Below, one piece after another: positions 37,445 through 46,808 of a stretch of 64,000 bases of DNA (within the stretch, counting starts at the first letter, position 1; every line of letters starts with the position of its first letter). Under the pieces are notes generated by a model. The model was not told the DNA's origin. It saw only the letters and a list, made by a program, of their open reading frames with translations, and did no database searches. The stretch covers positions 4,526,001 to 4,590,000 of the forward strand of contig NZ_CP097384.1 of the NCBI RefSeq assembly GCF_024584705.1. The letters are read 5' to 3'. Made by a program: the position numbers and the translations under genes. Origin of the DNA: Blastopirellula sp. J2-11 (GTDB taxonomy: Bacteria > Planctomycetota > Planctomycetia > Pirellulales > Pirellulaceae).

Positions 37445-39169
37445 TTAACGAATCGGCGCGGCGCCGGCATTGGCGCTCGCGGCGGCGGCTCCGCCGGTCG
37501 CAGGCGCCTGTTGGGCAAAGATGCTCTCCAGCACTTCGCCCAAGCGTTCGCCGCGGGGGTTGATCTCGATCACTTTCCCTTCGGGATCGACCAGCACGAG
37601 AAACGGAATCCCATCTACGCCGCAGTGGACCGCGTTCACATTGTTGAATCCGGTCGCGTTCGGATCGTTGCTGATCACCGTGGTCCAAGGAAGTTGCCGT
37701 TTTGCGAAGAACGCTTCGAGCGCCTTCGGATCTTCGTCCAAATTGACGCCGACCACTTCAAAACCACGTTCGCGGTATTTGACAAAGTTTTCCTGGATGT
37801 TCGGAATCTCTTGCAAACAAGGACCGCACCAGGTCGCCCAGAAATCGATCAGCACATAGCGGCCGCGATAATCGGCCCAGTTGAACGGCGTGCCGTCGAG
37901 ATTGGCGCCCACCAGCGGCATCGGTTGGCCAATCAAGGCCAGACGCTTGTTGGCGCTGGTTGCGCTTTCAATAATCGCCGCAGCGATTTCTTTGTTGGGA
38001 TGGTTGCTGTAGTTGTTCAGCAACAGATCGTTCACCGCTTTGGCCAACTCCATCCGGTTGAACTCTTCCATCTTTTGCTCGATTGCTTGAATCGTGGTCA
38101 CCGGCTCCACCGATTCTGGCCCGAACGAATTGACCAATTGCTGCATCAATTGCAACATTTCTTGACCGCGGACATCGTCACCGTTGGCGGCGTCCATCAT
38201 CGCGCCGAAGATTTTCCACTGCAAAATATGATCGTCCAAACCGACCGAAGCTTCGGCCAACTGTTTGTCCTGGCTTTTGGCGAAGTTTTGACGAGCCGTG
38301 CTCAAAATTTCGACCGCGACGTCCGAATGCCCCATCTGGCCGAAGACGTTGGCCGCATTCATCGCGACTTCTAAATGCTGCATCGATGCGCCCGGGTCGC
38401 CGATGATCGCCAATGCGTCTTCTTTGACCATGCTGCCCAAGTCTTGCTTTCCAGAAGCGAAATCTTGCAGCATGTACTCAAACATGTACAACATGCCGAA
38501 GGTCCGCAGCGTGCGATCCTGATCTTGCGTCAGCTTTTGCGCCAGCGCGGTGCGCTCAGCGATCAGCTTTTCAGACTGGTCTGGATTGATCTGCGCCAAC
38601 ACTTCGTAAGCGTGAAACTTGAACTGCAACGCATCCCGGAGCTGATCGGACGTCGCGTTGGGAATGGCCAGCAAGCGATCGGCCGCTTCCATGATATTCC
38701 CGTAGACCTTGTTCGCGAACGCGTGCAGTTCGGTTTGCGACGCCGTATTGGGGAAGTTCGTTTCGCTGACCGCGGTCATATATTTCAGCAACTCGACCGG
38801 GTCGTTTTGCGGAATCTTATTGATGTCGACGGCCGCATCTAGTTCGGCGGCCGAAATCGGCGGCGGCATTTGGGGAGCAGCGGCGTCGGGCTGCTTCATC
38901 GCGACTTGATTGGCGGCGCCGGTATTGGGGTTGTCGGTCGCGGCCGGATTACCGGTCATCGGCGCGCTTACCTGAGCCGGACTGACGGTCTTCGGCGGCG
39001 CGGCGGCAGCTGAATTTTCGGTGGGAGCAGCGGCGTCAGGCGTTGCAGTCGGAACGCTGGCCGTCGGCACGGCGTCGCCGCCGCCGCAGCCGGCGAAACT
39101 CAACAGGGTGCAAGCGGCGCTGCAAACGGCCAAGGTGGGGAGCCAAGGTAGGAAGTTTAGCTTTCGCAT
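37445..39169 (-). CDS. TlpA-type thiol-disulfide lipoprotein with large helical N-terminal region
   Basis: 574 aa. Lipobox SFAGC follows a signal peptide. Residues about 30-100 form an Ala/Pro/Thr-rich linker (SVPTATPDAAAPTENSAAA). A helical region of about 300 residues comes next (LLKYMTAVSETN, EMADRLLAIPN-like repeats). The C-terminal thioredoxin-like domain has FWATWCGPCLQEIPNI with Cys448 and Cys451, then VVGVNLDEDPKALEAFF and GVDGIPFLVLVDPEGKVIEI. This is a membrane-anchored disulfide reductase of the TlpA/ResA kind. The middle region is unusual and undescribed to me. ATG 39169 with AGG upstream. Confidence 0.88.
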   Translation of the reverse strand: MRKLNFLPWLPTLAVCSAACTLLSFAGCGGGDAVPTASVPTATPDAAAPTENSAAAAPPKTVSPAQVSAPMTGNPAATDNPNTGAANQVAMKQPDAAAPQMPPPISAAELDAAVDINKIPQNDPVELLKYMTAVSETNFPNTASQTELHAFANKVYGNIMEAADRLLAIPNATSDQLRDALQFKFHAYEVLAQINPDQSEKLIAERTALAQKLTQDQDRTLRTFGMLYMFEYMLQDFASGKQDLGSMVKEDALAIIGDPGASMQHLEVAMNAANVFGQMGHSDVAVEILSTARQNFAKSQDKQLAEASVGLDDHILQWKIFGAMMDAANGDDVRGQEMLQLMQQLVNSFGPESVEPVTTIQAIEQKMEEFNRMELAKAVNDLLLNNYSNHPNKEIAAAIIESATSANKRLALIGQPMPLVGANLDGTPFNWADYRGRYVLIDFWATWCGPCLQEIPNIQENFVKYRERGFEVVGVNLDEDPKALEAFFAKRQLPWTTVISNDPNATGFNNVNAVHCGVDGIPFLVLVDPEGKVIEINPRGERLGEVLESIFAQQAPATGGAAAASANAGAAPIR

Positions 39170-39323
39170 CGAACATGCCTCAATGAAAACGCGGCGGGAG
39201 TCGTGTCCACATCCGTTTGGAAAGAGCGACCCAAGCGTCGCATCGTGCGGGATTCTAAGAGAATGCCGACATGAAAGCAGCGCCGATTTTCACGCAAAAC
39301 TCTGCAATTGCGCGAGGAAATGA

Positions 39324-40130
39324 CTAACTGCTAGCACCAAATTCATTGCCGGCGAAGATGGTCCGCCCGCCGTCCACCGGCAAGCAAACCCCCGTCACGA
39401 AGGGATTTTCAACCAAAAACAACGCCGCATGCGCTAAGAACTCTGGTTCTCCCTTTCGTTTGACCAGCGTTCTGGCGATATCTCGCGCGATTTTTTCCTT
39501 CGATGCGTCCGGAGGCTGCATCACTTGGCCCGGCAAGATCGCGTTGACGCGAATCCCTGGATTGCGCGCCGCCAATTCGACCGCCAAACTGCGGGTCATC
39601 GTCGGAATCGCTCCTTTCGAGGGAAAATAATTCGCATAGTCGGGATAAGGACGCACCATCGACCAATCGCCGATGTTGATGATCGCGCCCCCTTTCGGCT
39701 GGTCGATCATTCGCCGACCGGCCGCCTGACAACAGAGAAACGTACCGACCGTATTGACGTCCAATTGTTGGCGCAGGTCGGCGGCGGTCACTTTGTCAAA
39801 TCGGACGGGAGACCAAATCGCGGCGGTATTCACCAGCACGTCGATCCGCCCAAAGTAGAAATGAATGCTGTCAAACATTGCGTGAACGGCCGCTTCATCC
39901 GCCAGATCGGCGACGAAGGCCTTCGCTTCGATATCGCGCTCGCGCAGCATCGCGGCCGTCTCTTCCGCTTCGTCCAGCGACGAGTTGGCGTGCAGCGCAA
40001 TGCGGTAACCATGATCGGCCAAATAGAGCGCCACGGTTTTGCCGACGCGATCGGCGCCGCTGCCGGTAACGACGGCGACCGGTTGCGGATTGCCAAACAG
40101 CGCGATCAGTTTTTCTTGCGGATCGGTCAT
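39324..40130 (-). CDS. short-chain dehydrogenase/reductase, possibly pteridine-reductase-like
   Basis: 268 aa from ATG 40130 (MTDPQEKLI). The Rossmann glycine motif is VVTGSGADRVGKTVA, NTAAIW stands for N-A-A-G, and the catalytic Tyr/Lys pair is in ANYFPSKGAIPTMTRSLAVELA (Y-x-x-x-K). The first half resembles FolM/PTR1-type pteridine reductases (VALYLADHGYRIALHANSS), but this is a by-eye impression. It follows the LOG gene after 5 nt and closes the cyd-linked operon. An earlier in-frame start at 40184 would overlap the upstream gene. Confidence 0.88.
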   Translation of the reverse strand: MTDPQEKLIALFGNPQPVAVVTGSGADRVGKTVALYLADHGYRIALHANSSLDEAEETAAMLRERDIEAKAFVADLADEAAVHAMFDSIHFYFGRIDVLVNTAAIWSPVRFDKVTAADLRQQLDVNTVGTFLCCQAAGRRMIDQPKGGAIINIGDWSMVRPYPDYANYFPSKGAIPTMTRSLAVELAARNPGIRVNAILPGQVMQPPDASKEKIARDIARTLVKRKGEPEFLAHAALFLVENPFVTGVCLPVDGGRTIFAGNEFGASS

Positions 40131-40135
40131 AGCGG

Positions 40136-40990
40136 CTAAATATCTTTGACGGGATGTCCGTGGTAATCGGCGATGATGTCCCAAGCCTGGGCTGGCGAAT
40201 CGGCGAAGCTGACCAGATCGAGATGCTCGTCGCGAATCACGCCTTCGTCCGCGAGGAACTGAAAATTGACGACCTGTTTCCAGTAGTCCGATCCGTACAA
40301 GATGATCGGGATCTCCTGCATCCGATGCGTTTGCCGCAACGTGAGCGCGTCAAACAGTTCGTCCAGCGTCCCAAATCCGCCGGGGAACACGATCAGCGCC
40401 TTGGCCCGCACCAGAAAGTGCATCTTACGCATCGCAAAGTAGTGAAACAAAAAACACAACTCTGGCGTCACGTACGGATTGGGATGCTGTTCATCAGGCA
40501 ACGTGATGTTCAAACCAATCGTGGGAGCTTCGGCTTCGAAGGCGCCGCGATTGGCCGCTTCCATCACGCCGGGTCCGCCGCCGGTAACGATCACGTAATC
40601 GCACTGACCGTCGACGTGACAATTGGTCGAACAAATTTTGGCGAACTGTCGCGCCTCTTCGTAATAGTGCGACTTGGCGACCACCCTCTCGGCCCGCGCC
40701 AAATCACGCATCCGCCGCTGATCGGTCGGCGCGGCGGCCAGCGCCGACTTCGCCTTGTCCAACCGATCTTGGGCGATATGCGTCTCCACGATTTGCGTGC
40801 CGCCAAACACGATCACCGTCGAACGAATGTTCATCCGCTTAAAAGCGAGTTCCGGCTTCAGGTACTCCAGTTCCATCCGGACGGCGCGCAACTCTTCGCT
40901 TTGCAAAAAGTCGGTATCGAGCTCCGCCATCTTGTAGGTCGGCGACTTCAAGATCATCGAAAGATTGTCACCGATCTTATTGTCCACCAT
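40136..40990 (-). CDS. LOG-family (TIGR00730-like) nucleotide-processing protein
   Basis: 284 aa. Family signatures are GGGPGVMEAANRGA (about residues 140-155) and PGGFGTLDELFDALTLRQ (about 205-222), the latter being the P-G-G-x-G-T-x-x-E motif of phosphoribohydrolases such as LOG. The enzyme typically removes ribose 5-phosphate from nucleotides; longer members like this one often act on AMP or on purine/pyrimidine nucleotides. ATG 40990 is 5 nt after the stop of the metallo-beta-lactamase gene. It is probably a housekeeping salvage enzyme. Confidence 0.9.
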   Translation of the reverse strand: MVDNKIGDNLSMILKSPTYKMAELDTDFLQSEELRAVRMELEYLKPELAFKRMNIRSTVIVFGGTQIVETHIAQDRLDKAKSALAAAPTDQRRMRDLARAERVVAKSHYYEEARQFAKICSTNCHVDGQCDYVIVTGGGPGVMEAANRGAFEAEAPTIGLNITLPDEQHPNPYVTPELCFLFHYFAMRKMHFLVRAKALIVFPGGFGTLDELFDALTLRQTHRMQEIPIILYGSDYWKQVVNFQFLADEGVIRDEHLDLVSFADSPAQAWDIIADYHGHPVKDI

Positions 40991-40995
40991 GCGCG

Positions 40996-42393
40996 TTATT
41001 CTCCTAGCTCGAACGAGTCACCCAGTTGGGGAATGATCGTGTCAAATTGATATTGGTCACGCAGCGCCGCGGCGAATGAAGCGGCGCTGTCTGGTTCGCC
41101 ATGCGTGATGAACGTTTTTTGAGGCTTCGGCAAATCTTTCAGCCAGCGGAGCAATTCGCTTCGCCCAGCGTGCCCGCTCAGCCCCGACACGCTGTCGATC
41201 GCCGCACGCACCGGAATATCCTGGCCATGGATCCGTACGAACGAACGACCTTCCTGCATGTCGCGGCCGCGCGTTCCGGCGGCCATATAGCCCCCCAGCA
41301 AAACCGTATTTTTCGGATCTGGCAACCGTCGCTTCAGATGAAACAAAATGCGGCCGCCGGTCATCATTCCCGACGAAGAAATAATCACCGCTGGCCCCGT
41401 GATCCGGTTCAACTGTTTGGAGCGCTCGTGATCCCGCACCAATTCGACATTCGGTCCATCCAACACGCTGCTGGGCGGGGATAGCTGACCTTCGCTCAGA
41501 TCATGATCGGCGGAAAACGTGCGGAAAATTTTGGTCGCGTCGACGGCCATTGGACTATCGAGAAAGATCGGTATCCGCGGAATCCGTCCTGCATGCATCA
41601 AGACTTGCAGCAAATAGATCAGCTGCTGCGATCGCCCTACCGCGAACGCGGCGAACAACATCACGCCGCCACGTTGGAACGCTTTGTTCACACGATCGGC
41701 CAATATATCCAAGACATCTTCTTCCGGATGATCTCGATCGCCGTAGGTGCTTTCGCAAATCAAATAGTCGCACGGCGTTGGCGGCGAGGGATCGAAATAA
41801 AGAGGAGCGTCATAGCGGCCAACGTCGCCTGAGAACAAGATTCGGAGCGGCGGATCCCGATCACGGATTTCCATCTCGATCATATTCGACCCGAGCAAAT
41901 GCCCCGCGTCATGAAAACGAACCCAGACAGGATCGAGCAACTCGCGCCACTCGCCGCGTGGAACCGCTTTCAAGCGTTTGATCGCGCGTCGCGCATCTTC
42001 GGCGTTGTACAGAGGGAGCGCCGGCGTGTGCTTCGACAACTTCTTGCGATTGAGATAGTCGGCGTCCCGCTTTTGATTTTTGGCCGAATCGAGCAGCAGC
42101 AGCTTCGCCAGTTCTTTGGTGGCCGGCGTGCAGATGACCTTGTTGCGGAAGCCGTCGCGCACAAACCGGGGGAGAAAACCGATATGGTCAATATGCGCGT
42201 GGGTCAACACGACCGAATTGACCGAGCCAGCGTCAAACGGCAACTTCTTCCAGTTCAACTCACGCAGCTTTTTCAAACCTTGAAACAAGCCGCAGTCGAC
42301 CAAAACTTTCGCTTTGCCGGCTTCGACCAGATATTTCGAGCCGGTAACCGTCCCGGCGGCGCCGTAAAAAGTGATTCTCGCCATGCGGTTCAC
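40996..42393 (-). CDS. beta-CASP metallo-beta-lactamase (RNase-like)
   Basis: 465 aa. The family opening RITFYGAAGTVTGSKYLVE and the metal site THAHIDHIGFLP (residues 64-75) identify the beta-CASP group that includes CPSF73-like and YsaA-like ribonucleases. A Ser-Ser-Gly-Met-Met phrase (VIISSSGMMTGGRILFHL) and SGLSGHAGRSELLRW supply the C-terminal metal-binding motifs. It is likely an RNA endo/exonuclease. The start is GTG 42393 (AAGGA 5 nt upstream) or ATG 42384. It is followed after 5 nt by the LOG gene. The function inside the cyd operon is not explained. Confidence 0.9.
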   Translation of the reverse strand: MNRMARITFYGAAGTVTGSKYLVEAGKAKVLVDCGLFQGLKKLRELNWKKLPFDAGSVNSVVLTHAHIDHIGFLPRFVRDGFRNKVICTPATKELAKLLLLDSAKNQKRDADYLNRKKLSKHTPALPLYNAEDARRAIKRLKAVPRGEWRELLDPVWVRFHDAGHLLGSNMIEMEIRDRDPPLRILFSGDVGRYDAPLYFDPSPPTPCDYLICESTYGDRDHPEEDVLDILADRVNKAFQRGGVMLFAAFAVGRSQQLIYLLQVLMHAGRIPRIPIFLDSPMAVDATKIFRTFSADHDLSEGQLSPPSSVLDGPNVELVRDHERSKQLNRITGPAVIISSSGMMTGGRILFHLKRRLPDPKNTVLLGGYMAAGTRGRDMQEGRSFVRIHGQDIPVRAAIDSVSGLSGHAGRSELLRWLKDLPKPQKTFITHGEPDSAASFAAALRDQYQFDTIIPQLGDSFELGE

Positions 42394-42503
42394 TTCGATC
42401 CTTCGCGCTGTTCATGATGCGGTGCTAAGCAGTCGGTTAATTTTCGACCAACTGCTAGGGTGGCCCAATTGTAGATGTTCGCATCGCGCGGGGCCAGTCG
42501 CAT
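42390..42503 (-). CDS. possible 37-aa ORF fitted between cydB and the metallo-beta-lactamase gene
   Basis: ATG overlaps the cydB stop (TGATG) and its own stop TGA overlaps the GTG start of the next gene (GTGA). It encodes MRLAPRDANIYNWATLAVG with a short tail. The perfect double coupling is suggestive. The sequence is not hydrophobic, so it is not a CydX-type subunit of cytochrome bd, and no ribosome-binding site independent of cydB is visible. It may be chance or a device to couple translation. Confidence 0.25.
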   Translation of the reverse strand: MRLAPRDANIYNWATLAVGRKLTDCLAPHHEQREGSK

Positions 42504-43522
42504 CAATAGTCGGCGCTATCCGACGGCGTCAGCTTGAACAGATAGAAGAGGAGCGCCAGACTGGGCCCCAAAATCACGGCGCCTGCCGCGACCGCGCCGA
42601 TCATCGCCCACAATACGGAATCGGGCGCCTTCGAATCGGCCAGCGTCAAAAACGGAGGAGCGATCACCGGGTACTGGGCGATTCCCCAGCCCCAGATAAT
42701 ATTGGCGGCGGCCAACATCGTACACGCGGCGGCCGGCGTATACTTTCGCCACAGCAAGAGCAGCAGCGAACCTGTTCCGCAAACCGCCGAAAGTGCGACC
42801 AGCGGCCAAGCGCGGGTCGCAAAACCATGCGCAAGCTCCGGCGCTTCGAGCGAAACAAAGACCAACCCCACGGCCGCCAACACGCCCATCCAAATTCCGG
42901 TCGCCAACGCGCGCTGGCGCCAAACGAGCGTTAGTTCGACCTCGCCTGACTTCTCCGCTTCGCGGGTCAAAAAGACCGCCGCCAGGTAGCAACAAAGTCC
43001 CACCGTAAAAAACGCCGTGAAGAGCGCCATCGGCGTGATCCAGTCGGTCAGGTAATTTCCTTCATACACGCCGGCGGCGTTGATCTTCGAGTCGCCAGAA
43101 GCCAACGTCCCTGCGATCGCGCCCAAAAAGAAAGGCGCCGCAGCTGAAGCGCCGGCGAACAGAGTCCGCCAAAATTGCTGCTGACGGCCAGAGTCGATCG
43201 AATAAGCGCGAAACACGTACCCGGCGCCGCGAAAGACAATCCCCACCAACACCAAAAACGCCGGCACGATAAACGCCGAGCACAATGCTTGAAACGCCAA
43301 CGGAAACGCGGCGAACAACACGACCAATACAAAGATCAGCCAAATGTGATTCGCTTCCCACACTGGGCCGATCGCATGGTAAAGCAGCTTGCTTTCTTTC
43401 TCGTTCGACTGAAACGCGGTGTTGATTTCCCAGATGCCGGCGCCAAAGTCAGCGCCTCCCAGCAGCAAATAGAGGGTCGTCGCCGCTCCCAGCACAATTC
43501 CCACGATCAGTTCAGGCGACAT
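42503..43522 (-). CDS. cydB: cytochrome bd ubiquinol oxidase subunit II (CydB)
   Basis: Second subunit of the bd-type terminal quinol oxidase (339 aa). The N-terminus has LYLLLGGADFGAGIWE, followed by ALYH-like LLYHAIGPVWEANHIWLIFVLVVLFAAFP, the near-universal CydB signature, and eight or nine membrane helices. The start is ATG 43522: GGAGG is 6 nt upstream. The ATG at 43528 directly abuts that site and is unlikely. It overlaps the end of cydA by 11 nt. The pair gives a high-affinity oxygen reductase for low-oxygen respiration or detoxification. Confidence 0.94.
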   Translation of the reverse strand: MSPELIVGIVLGAATTLYLLLGGADFGAGIWEINTAFQSNEKESKLLYHAIGPVWEANHIWLIFVLVVLFAAFPLAFQALCSAFIVPAFLVLVGIVFRGAGYVFRAYSIDSGRQQQFWRTLFAGASAAAPFFLGAIAGTLASGDSKINAAGVYEGNYLTDWITPMALFTAFFTVGLCCYLAAVFLTREAEKSGEVELTLVWRQRALATGIWMGVLAAVGLVFVSLEAPELAHGFATRAWPLVALSAVCGTGSLLLLLWRKYTPAAACTMLAAANIIWGWGIAQYPVIAPPFLTLADSKAPDSVLWAMIGAVAAGAVILGPSLALLFYLFKLTPSDSADY

Positions 43523-44849
43523 CGGCATCCTCCGGCATCGGTTGTTTCGCCAAGATCCGCAGCACCGAAATGCAGCCGATTGTCAGCACCAGATAAATCG
43601 ACATCGTCACGGCGAAAATCACCCACACGCCGGGCGCGTGAGTCACCGCATCTTTGGTTCGCAAAAAACCATGCACGATCCAAGGTTGACGCCCGACTTC
43701 GGTGACCGTCCACCCGGCTTCCATCGCCAATACGGTCAGCGGCCCACATGCGAGCAGCGTCAACAGCCACCAGCGGCGCTCGTTCCAAGCCGATTTGCCC
43801 CACTTCAGCAAATAGCCCGACCACAGTCCGACGAAGATCAACAGCGTGCCGATCCCGACCATGATTTGAAACGCCATGTGGACGATCGGCACTGGCGGAT
43901 GCAGATCCTCTGGAAAGGCGTTCAACCCTTTCACTTCGGCGGCTGGATTTTCGTACGCCAACACGCTGAGCATGCCGGGGATCTCAATCGCATAGGGAGT
44001 CGTCTTCGTCTCTGGATCAGGTATCCCGCCGATCCGCAGCGGCGCGTAGGTTTCGGTTTCCCATTGCCCTTCCATCGCCGCCAACTTGATCGGCTGCGTC
44101 ACGGCGACCACATGTCCCGCCCAGTGCCCCACCGGCCCTTGAACCAAAGCAAAGAAACCGCCCAGCAGCACGCCCAACGTCAACGCTCGCCGCTGATACA
44201 AGCCGTTACGTCCCCGGAGGATTTCCCATGCGTAGAAGGACGCTGCCAGAAAGCCGGTCACCATATACGCGGCGACAATCATGTGCGTCGTTTGTGCGCC
44301 GGTCGCCGGATTCAGCATCGCCGTCCAAGGCTGCACGTCAAGCAAGTTGCCGTCGGCGTCCAACTGAAAGCCTTGCGGGCAATTCATAAACGAGTTCGTC
44401 GTCACTACAAACCAGGCCGACATCGTTCCGGCCAGCGCGATCGGCAGCCCGCACAGCCAATGATGAAACGGCGACAACCGATTCCAGCCGTACAGATAGA
44501 TGCCGACAAAGATTCCTTCGGTAAAGAAGGCGAACCCTTCGAGCGTAAACGGTAAACCGACAACTGGGCCAAACTTCCCCATAAACTCGGGCCAGAGCAG
44601 ACCAAGTTCAAAGGAAAGCACCGTGCCCGAAACGGCGCCGACGGCGAACAGCACCGCAAAACCTTTGCTCCAGCGTTTGGCGATCGTGCGCCACACCGGA
44701 TCGCCGGTTCGCAGCGAGAGCCATTCGGCCAGCACAATCAGAATCGGCAACCCCATGCCGATGCAGGCAAAGATAATATGAAAGCCGAGCGTAAAAGCCA
44801 TTTGCAGGCGTGCCGGCAGTAGATTCGCGCTGTCTGCTAATAGCATCAT
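43512..44849 (-). CDS. cydA: cytochrome bd ubiquinol oxidase subunit I (CydA)
   Basis: Heme-bearing catalytic subunit (445 aa). ATG 44849 (MMLLADSANLLPARLQ) is used; TTG 44867 and GTG 44861 upstream are possible. Helix 1 carries the b595 ligand His24 (LGFHIIF). ETEGIFVGIYLYGWNRLSP-like sequence (FFTEGIFVGIYLYGW) and GRQPWIVHGFLRTKDAVT match the family, the latter being the short-Q-loop, CioA-like (cyanide-insensitive) type. Length also fits the short-loop subgroup. cydB overlaps its end, and ubiD lies 135 nt upstream. Confidence 0.93.
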   Translation of the reverse strand: MMLLADSANLLPARLQMAFTLGFHIIFACIGMGLPILIVLAEWLSLRTGDPVWRTIAKRWSKGFAVLFAVGAVSGTVLSFELGLLWPEFMGKFGPVVGLPFTLEGFAFFTEGIFVGIYLYGWNRLSPFHHWLCGLPIALAGTMSAWFVVTTNSFMNCPQGFQLDADGNLLDVQPWTAMLNPATGAQTTHMIVAAYMVTGFLAASFYAWEILRGRNGLYQRRALTLGVLLGGFFALVQGPVGHWAGHVVAVTQPIKLAAMEGQWETETYAPLRIGGIPDPETKTTPYAIEIPGMLSVLAYENPAAEVKGLNAFPEDLHPPVPIVHMAFQIMVGIGTLLIFVGLWSGYLLKWGKSAWNERRWWLLTLLACGPLTVLAMEAGWTVTEVGRQPWIVHGFLRTKDAVTHAPGVWVIFAVTMSIYLVLTIGCISVLRILAKQPMPEDADVA

Positions 44850-44984
44850 CAAGTGGCCCACGGTCAAATGTTGGCGCCATGTTTTTGCGGCGTCTTCGTC
44901 GCTAGAGCATGTCTTCTAAGAGTGTTAGTTTCGCCGGAATTACTGAGCGGAGCAATGCGACAATTTGCCGCACGAAACGAACCG

Positions 44985-46808
44985 TCACAGATATTTTGCA
45001 ATCGCTCCGCCGCGAGCAGCCAACGCATCCACTCTTGCCGAAACGGCCCGATCTTCCTCCAGCGGCGGCGCATTCCAAGGTTTCAGCCGCGCGTCAATCA
45101 CCAGCGAACCGCGACACCCCCAATGCTTCTCTTGGGTAAACGACTCAATTCCATACGCGTCTGCGGCGGGGTTGCTGCGCGTGAACAAGGTCCAGACAAA
45201 ATTGTTCAGCGACGCCGCGGCAAAGGAACTGTCGTCGGCAATCACGATCAGCGGAAACTGATTGATCGGCGCGCTGGCGTCAAATGCCGCGCAAAAACGC
45301 TCCATCTCATTCGCCCCTTGAAACGCCGGACCTTGCACGACCATCACGCCCGGCAGCGCTGCTTGCGGCGTATGGAAACCTTCTGGCAACGACAGGCTCT
45401 CCGGCAACTGGGTCAGCAATTCTCGAATCGGTCGCCCCACCGCGGCCATCACCAACTTCGACCCATGATTCAATTGCCCGCTCGAGTAGTCGAGCGTATC
45501 GATTGTCGTTTCGGTTTGAAAATGGAGATCGCGCCGCCAATCAATGCGCTCTAAGAGATGACCGAAGTAGCGCGCTAGATCATGAATCTCCAAGTTCGGA
45601 TCGTCTTCGCTGGCGATGATCATCAGGTACTTGGCCAACGACATTTGTCCCTGCCCCAAGATCGCATTGGCTTGCGTTAACAATTCTTTCGGACGCGTCC
45701 GCTCGTCGTACGGCACATAGCGTTCGCTGCCGATCGCCAACATCAGCGGATGCACGCCGGCCGCATCGACCGCATGCACCGCTTTCACCCCCGGCAGAAC
45801 CGTCGGAATGATTGGGCCGGTGATCTCGTGGATCAGCGCGCCAAACGTCGTATCTTCCTGCGGGGGTCGCCCGACCACGGTAAAGGGCCAGATCGCGTCA
45901 TCGCGGTGATAGACTTGCTCGACCTTCAGCACCGGAAAAGGATGCGTCAGACTGTAGTAGCCCAAGTGATCGCCGAACGGCCCTTCCGGTTTGGTCTGCG
46001 GTTGGATCGTGCCGGCGATGCAAAAGTCAGCTTCGGCGTACAACGGCAACGAAGTAGCGCCGTAAGCCAACGGAATTCGATGGCCGGCCAAGGCCCCGGC
46101 AAAGGAGAGCTCGCTCAGCCCTTCCGGCAGCGGCATTACGGCCGCCAGCGACATCGCCGGAGTTCCGCCGACAAAGATGTTGGCGTGAAACGGCTTGCCC
46201 GCCGCCAGCGCCGCCGCATGATGAACGCCGATGCCGCGGTGGATTTGATAGTGCAGGCCGATTTCGGCATTGGCCGCATAGTCATTGCCGGCAAGTTGAA
46301 CGCGGTACATCCCCAGGTTCGACTTCATCGCCCCCGGCTGACCAACATCCTCGGTATAAACCTGCGGCAACGTGACATAGGCGCCGCCATCATCGGGCCA
46401 CGAGACCAACCGCGGCAACTGGTCAATCTTCGTCTGATTCTTCATGACCGGGCCGCTGCGCCGCTTCGACGGCATCATCTTGAGCGCCCAGAGCGGCGCC
46501 CCTGCATATCGCAGCGGCCGCTTCCACAATTCGTTGGGATCGATCTTCAGCTCAATCAGCCGTTTGACCTGGTCGATTGTGTCGCGAAACAGAAACCGAG
46601 CCTGATCCAACGAACCAAACAAATTGGAAACCATCGGAAAACGACAATTTTTGACATGGGCGAAATAAATCGCCGGGCCCCCGCTCGCGTAAACGCGACG
46701 CTGGATTTCGGCCGCTTCCAGGTGAGCGTCGATCACGTCATCGATCTGAATCAAGCGGCCATGCTTCCGCAGATCTTCTACGCATTGCCGGAGATTTCGA
46801 TAGCCCAT
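44985..46808 (-). CDS. ubiD: UbiD-family prenylated-FMN decarboxylase
   Basis: 607 aa. The N-terminus MGYRNLRQCVEDLRKHGRLIQID and the later RRVYASGGPAIYFAHVKNCRFPMVSNLFGS are near-consensus for the UbiD family. The central part has GNDYAANAEIGLHYQIHRGIGVHHAAA and PEGPFGDHLGYYSLTHPFPV, which holds the E/D active-site segment. It decarboxylates aromatic acids with a prenylated FMN made by UbiX (not in the window). Anaerobic-capable planctomycetes need a decarboxylase in menaquinone synthesis, and the futalosine-route MqnL is in this family, so the quinone role is likely but not certain. ATG 46808. It is adjacent to the quinol oxidase genes. Confidence 0.88.
   Translation of the reverse strand: MGYRNLRQCVEDLRKHGRLIQIDDVIDAHLEAAEIQRRVYASGGPAIYFAHVKNCRFPMVSNLFGSLDQARFLFRDTIDQVKRLIELKIDPNELWKRPLRYAGAPLWALKMMPSKRRSGPVMKNQTKIDQLPRLVSWPDDGGAYVTLPQVYTEDVGQPGAMKSNLGMYRVQLAGNDYAANAEIGLHYQIHRGIGVHHAAALAAGKPFHANIFVGGTPAMSLAAVMPLPEGLSELSFAGALAGHRIPLAYGATSLPLYAEADFCIAGTIQPQTKPEGPFGDHLGYYSLTHPFPVLKVEQVYHRDDAIWPFTVVGRPPQEDTTFGALIHEITGPIIPTVLPGVKAVHAVDAAGVHPLMLAIGSERYVPYDERTRPKELLTQANAILGQGQMSLAKYLMIIASEDDPNLEIHDLARYFGHLLERIDWRRDLHFQTETTIDTLDYSSGQLNHGSKLVMAAVGRPIRELLTQLPESLSLPEGFHTPQAALPGVMVVQGPAFQGANEMERFCAAFDASAPINQFPLIVIADDSSFAAASLNNFVWTLFTRSNPAADAYGIESFTQEKHWGCRGSLVIDARLKPWNAPPLEEDRAVSARVDALAARGGAIAKYL

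Noticed and set aside
37298-38374. Plus-strand frame of 358 codons opposite the TlpA-type gene
   Set aside because: It has no ribosome-binding site, no motif, and overlaps the W-C-G-P-C domain gene.
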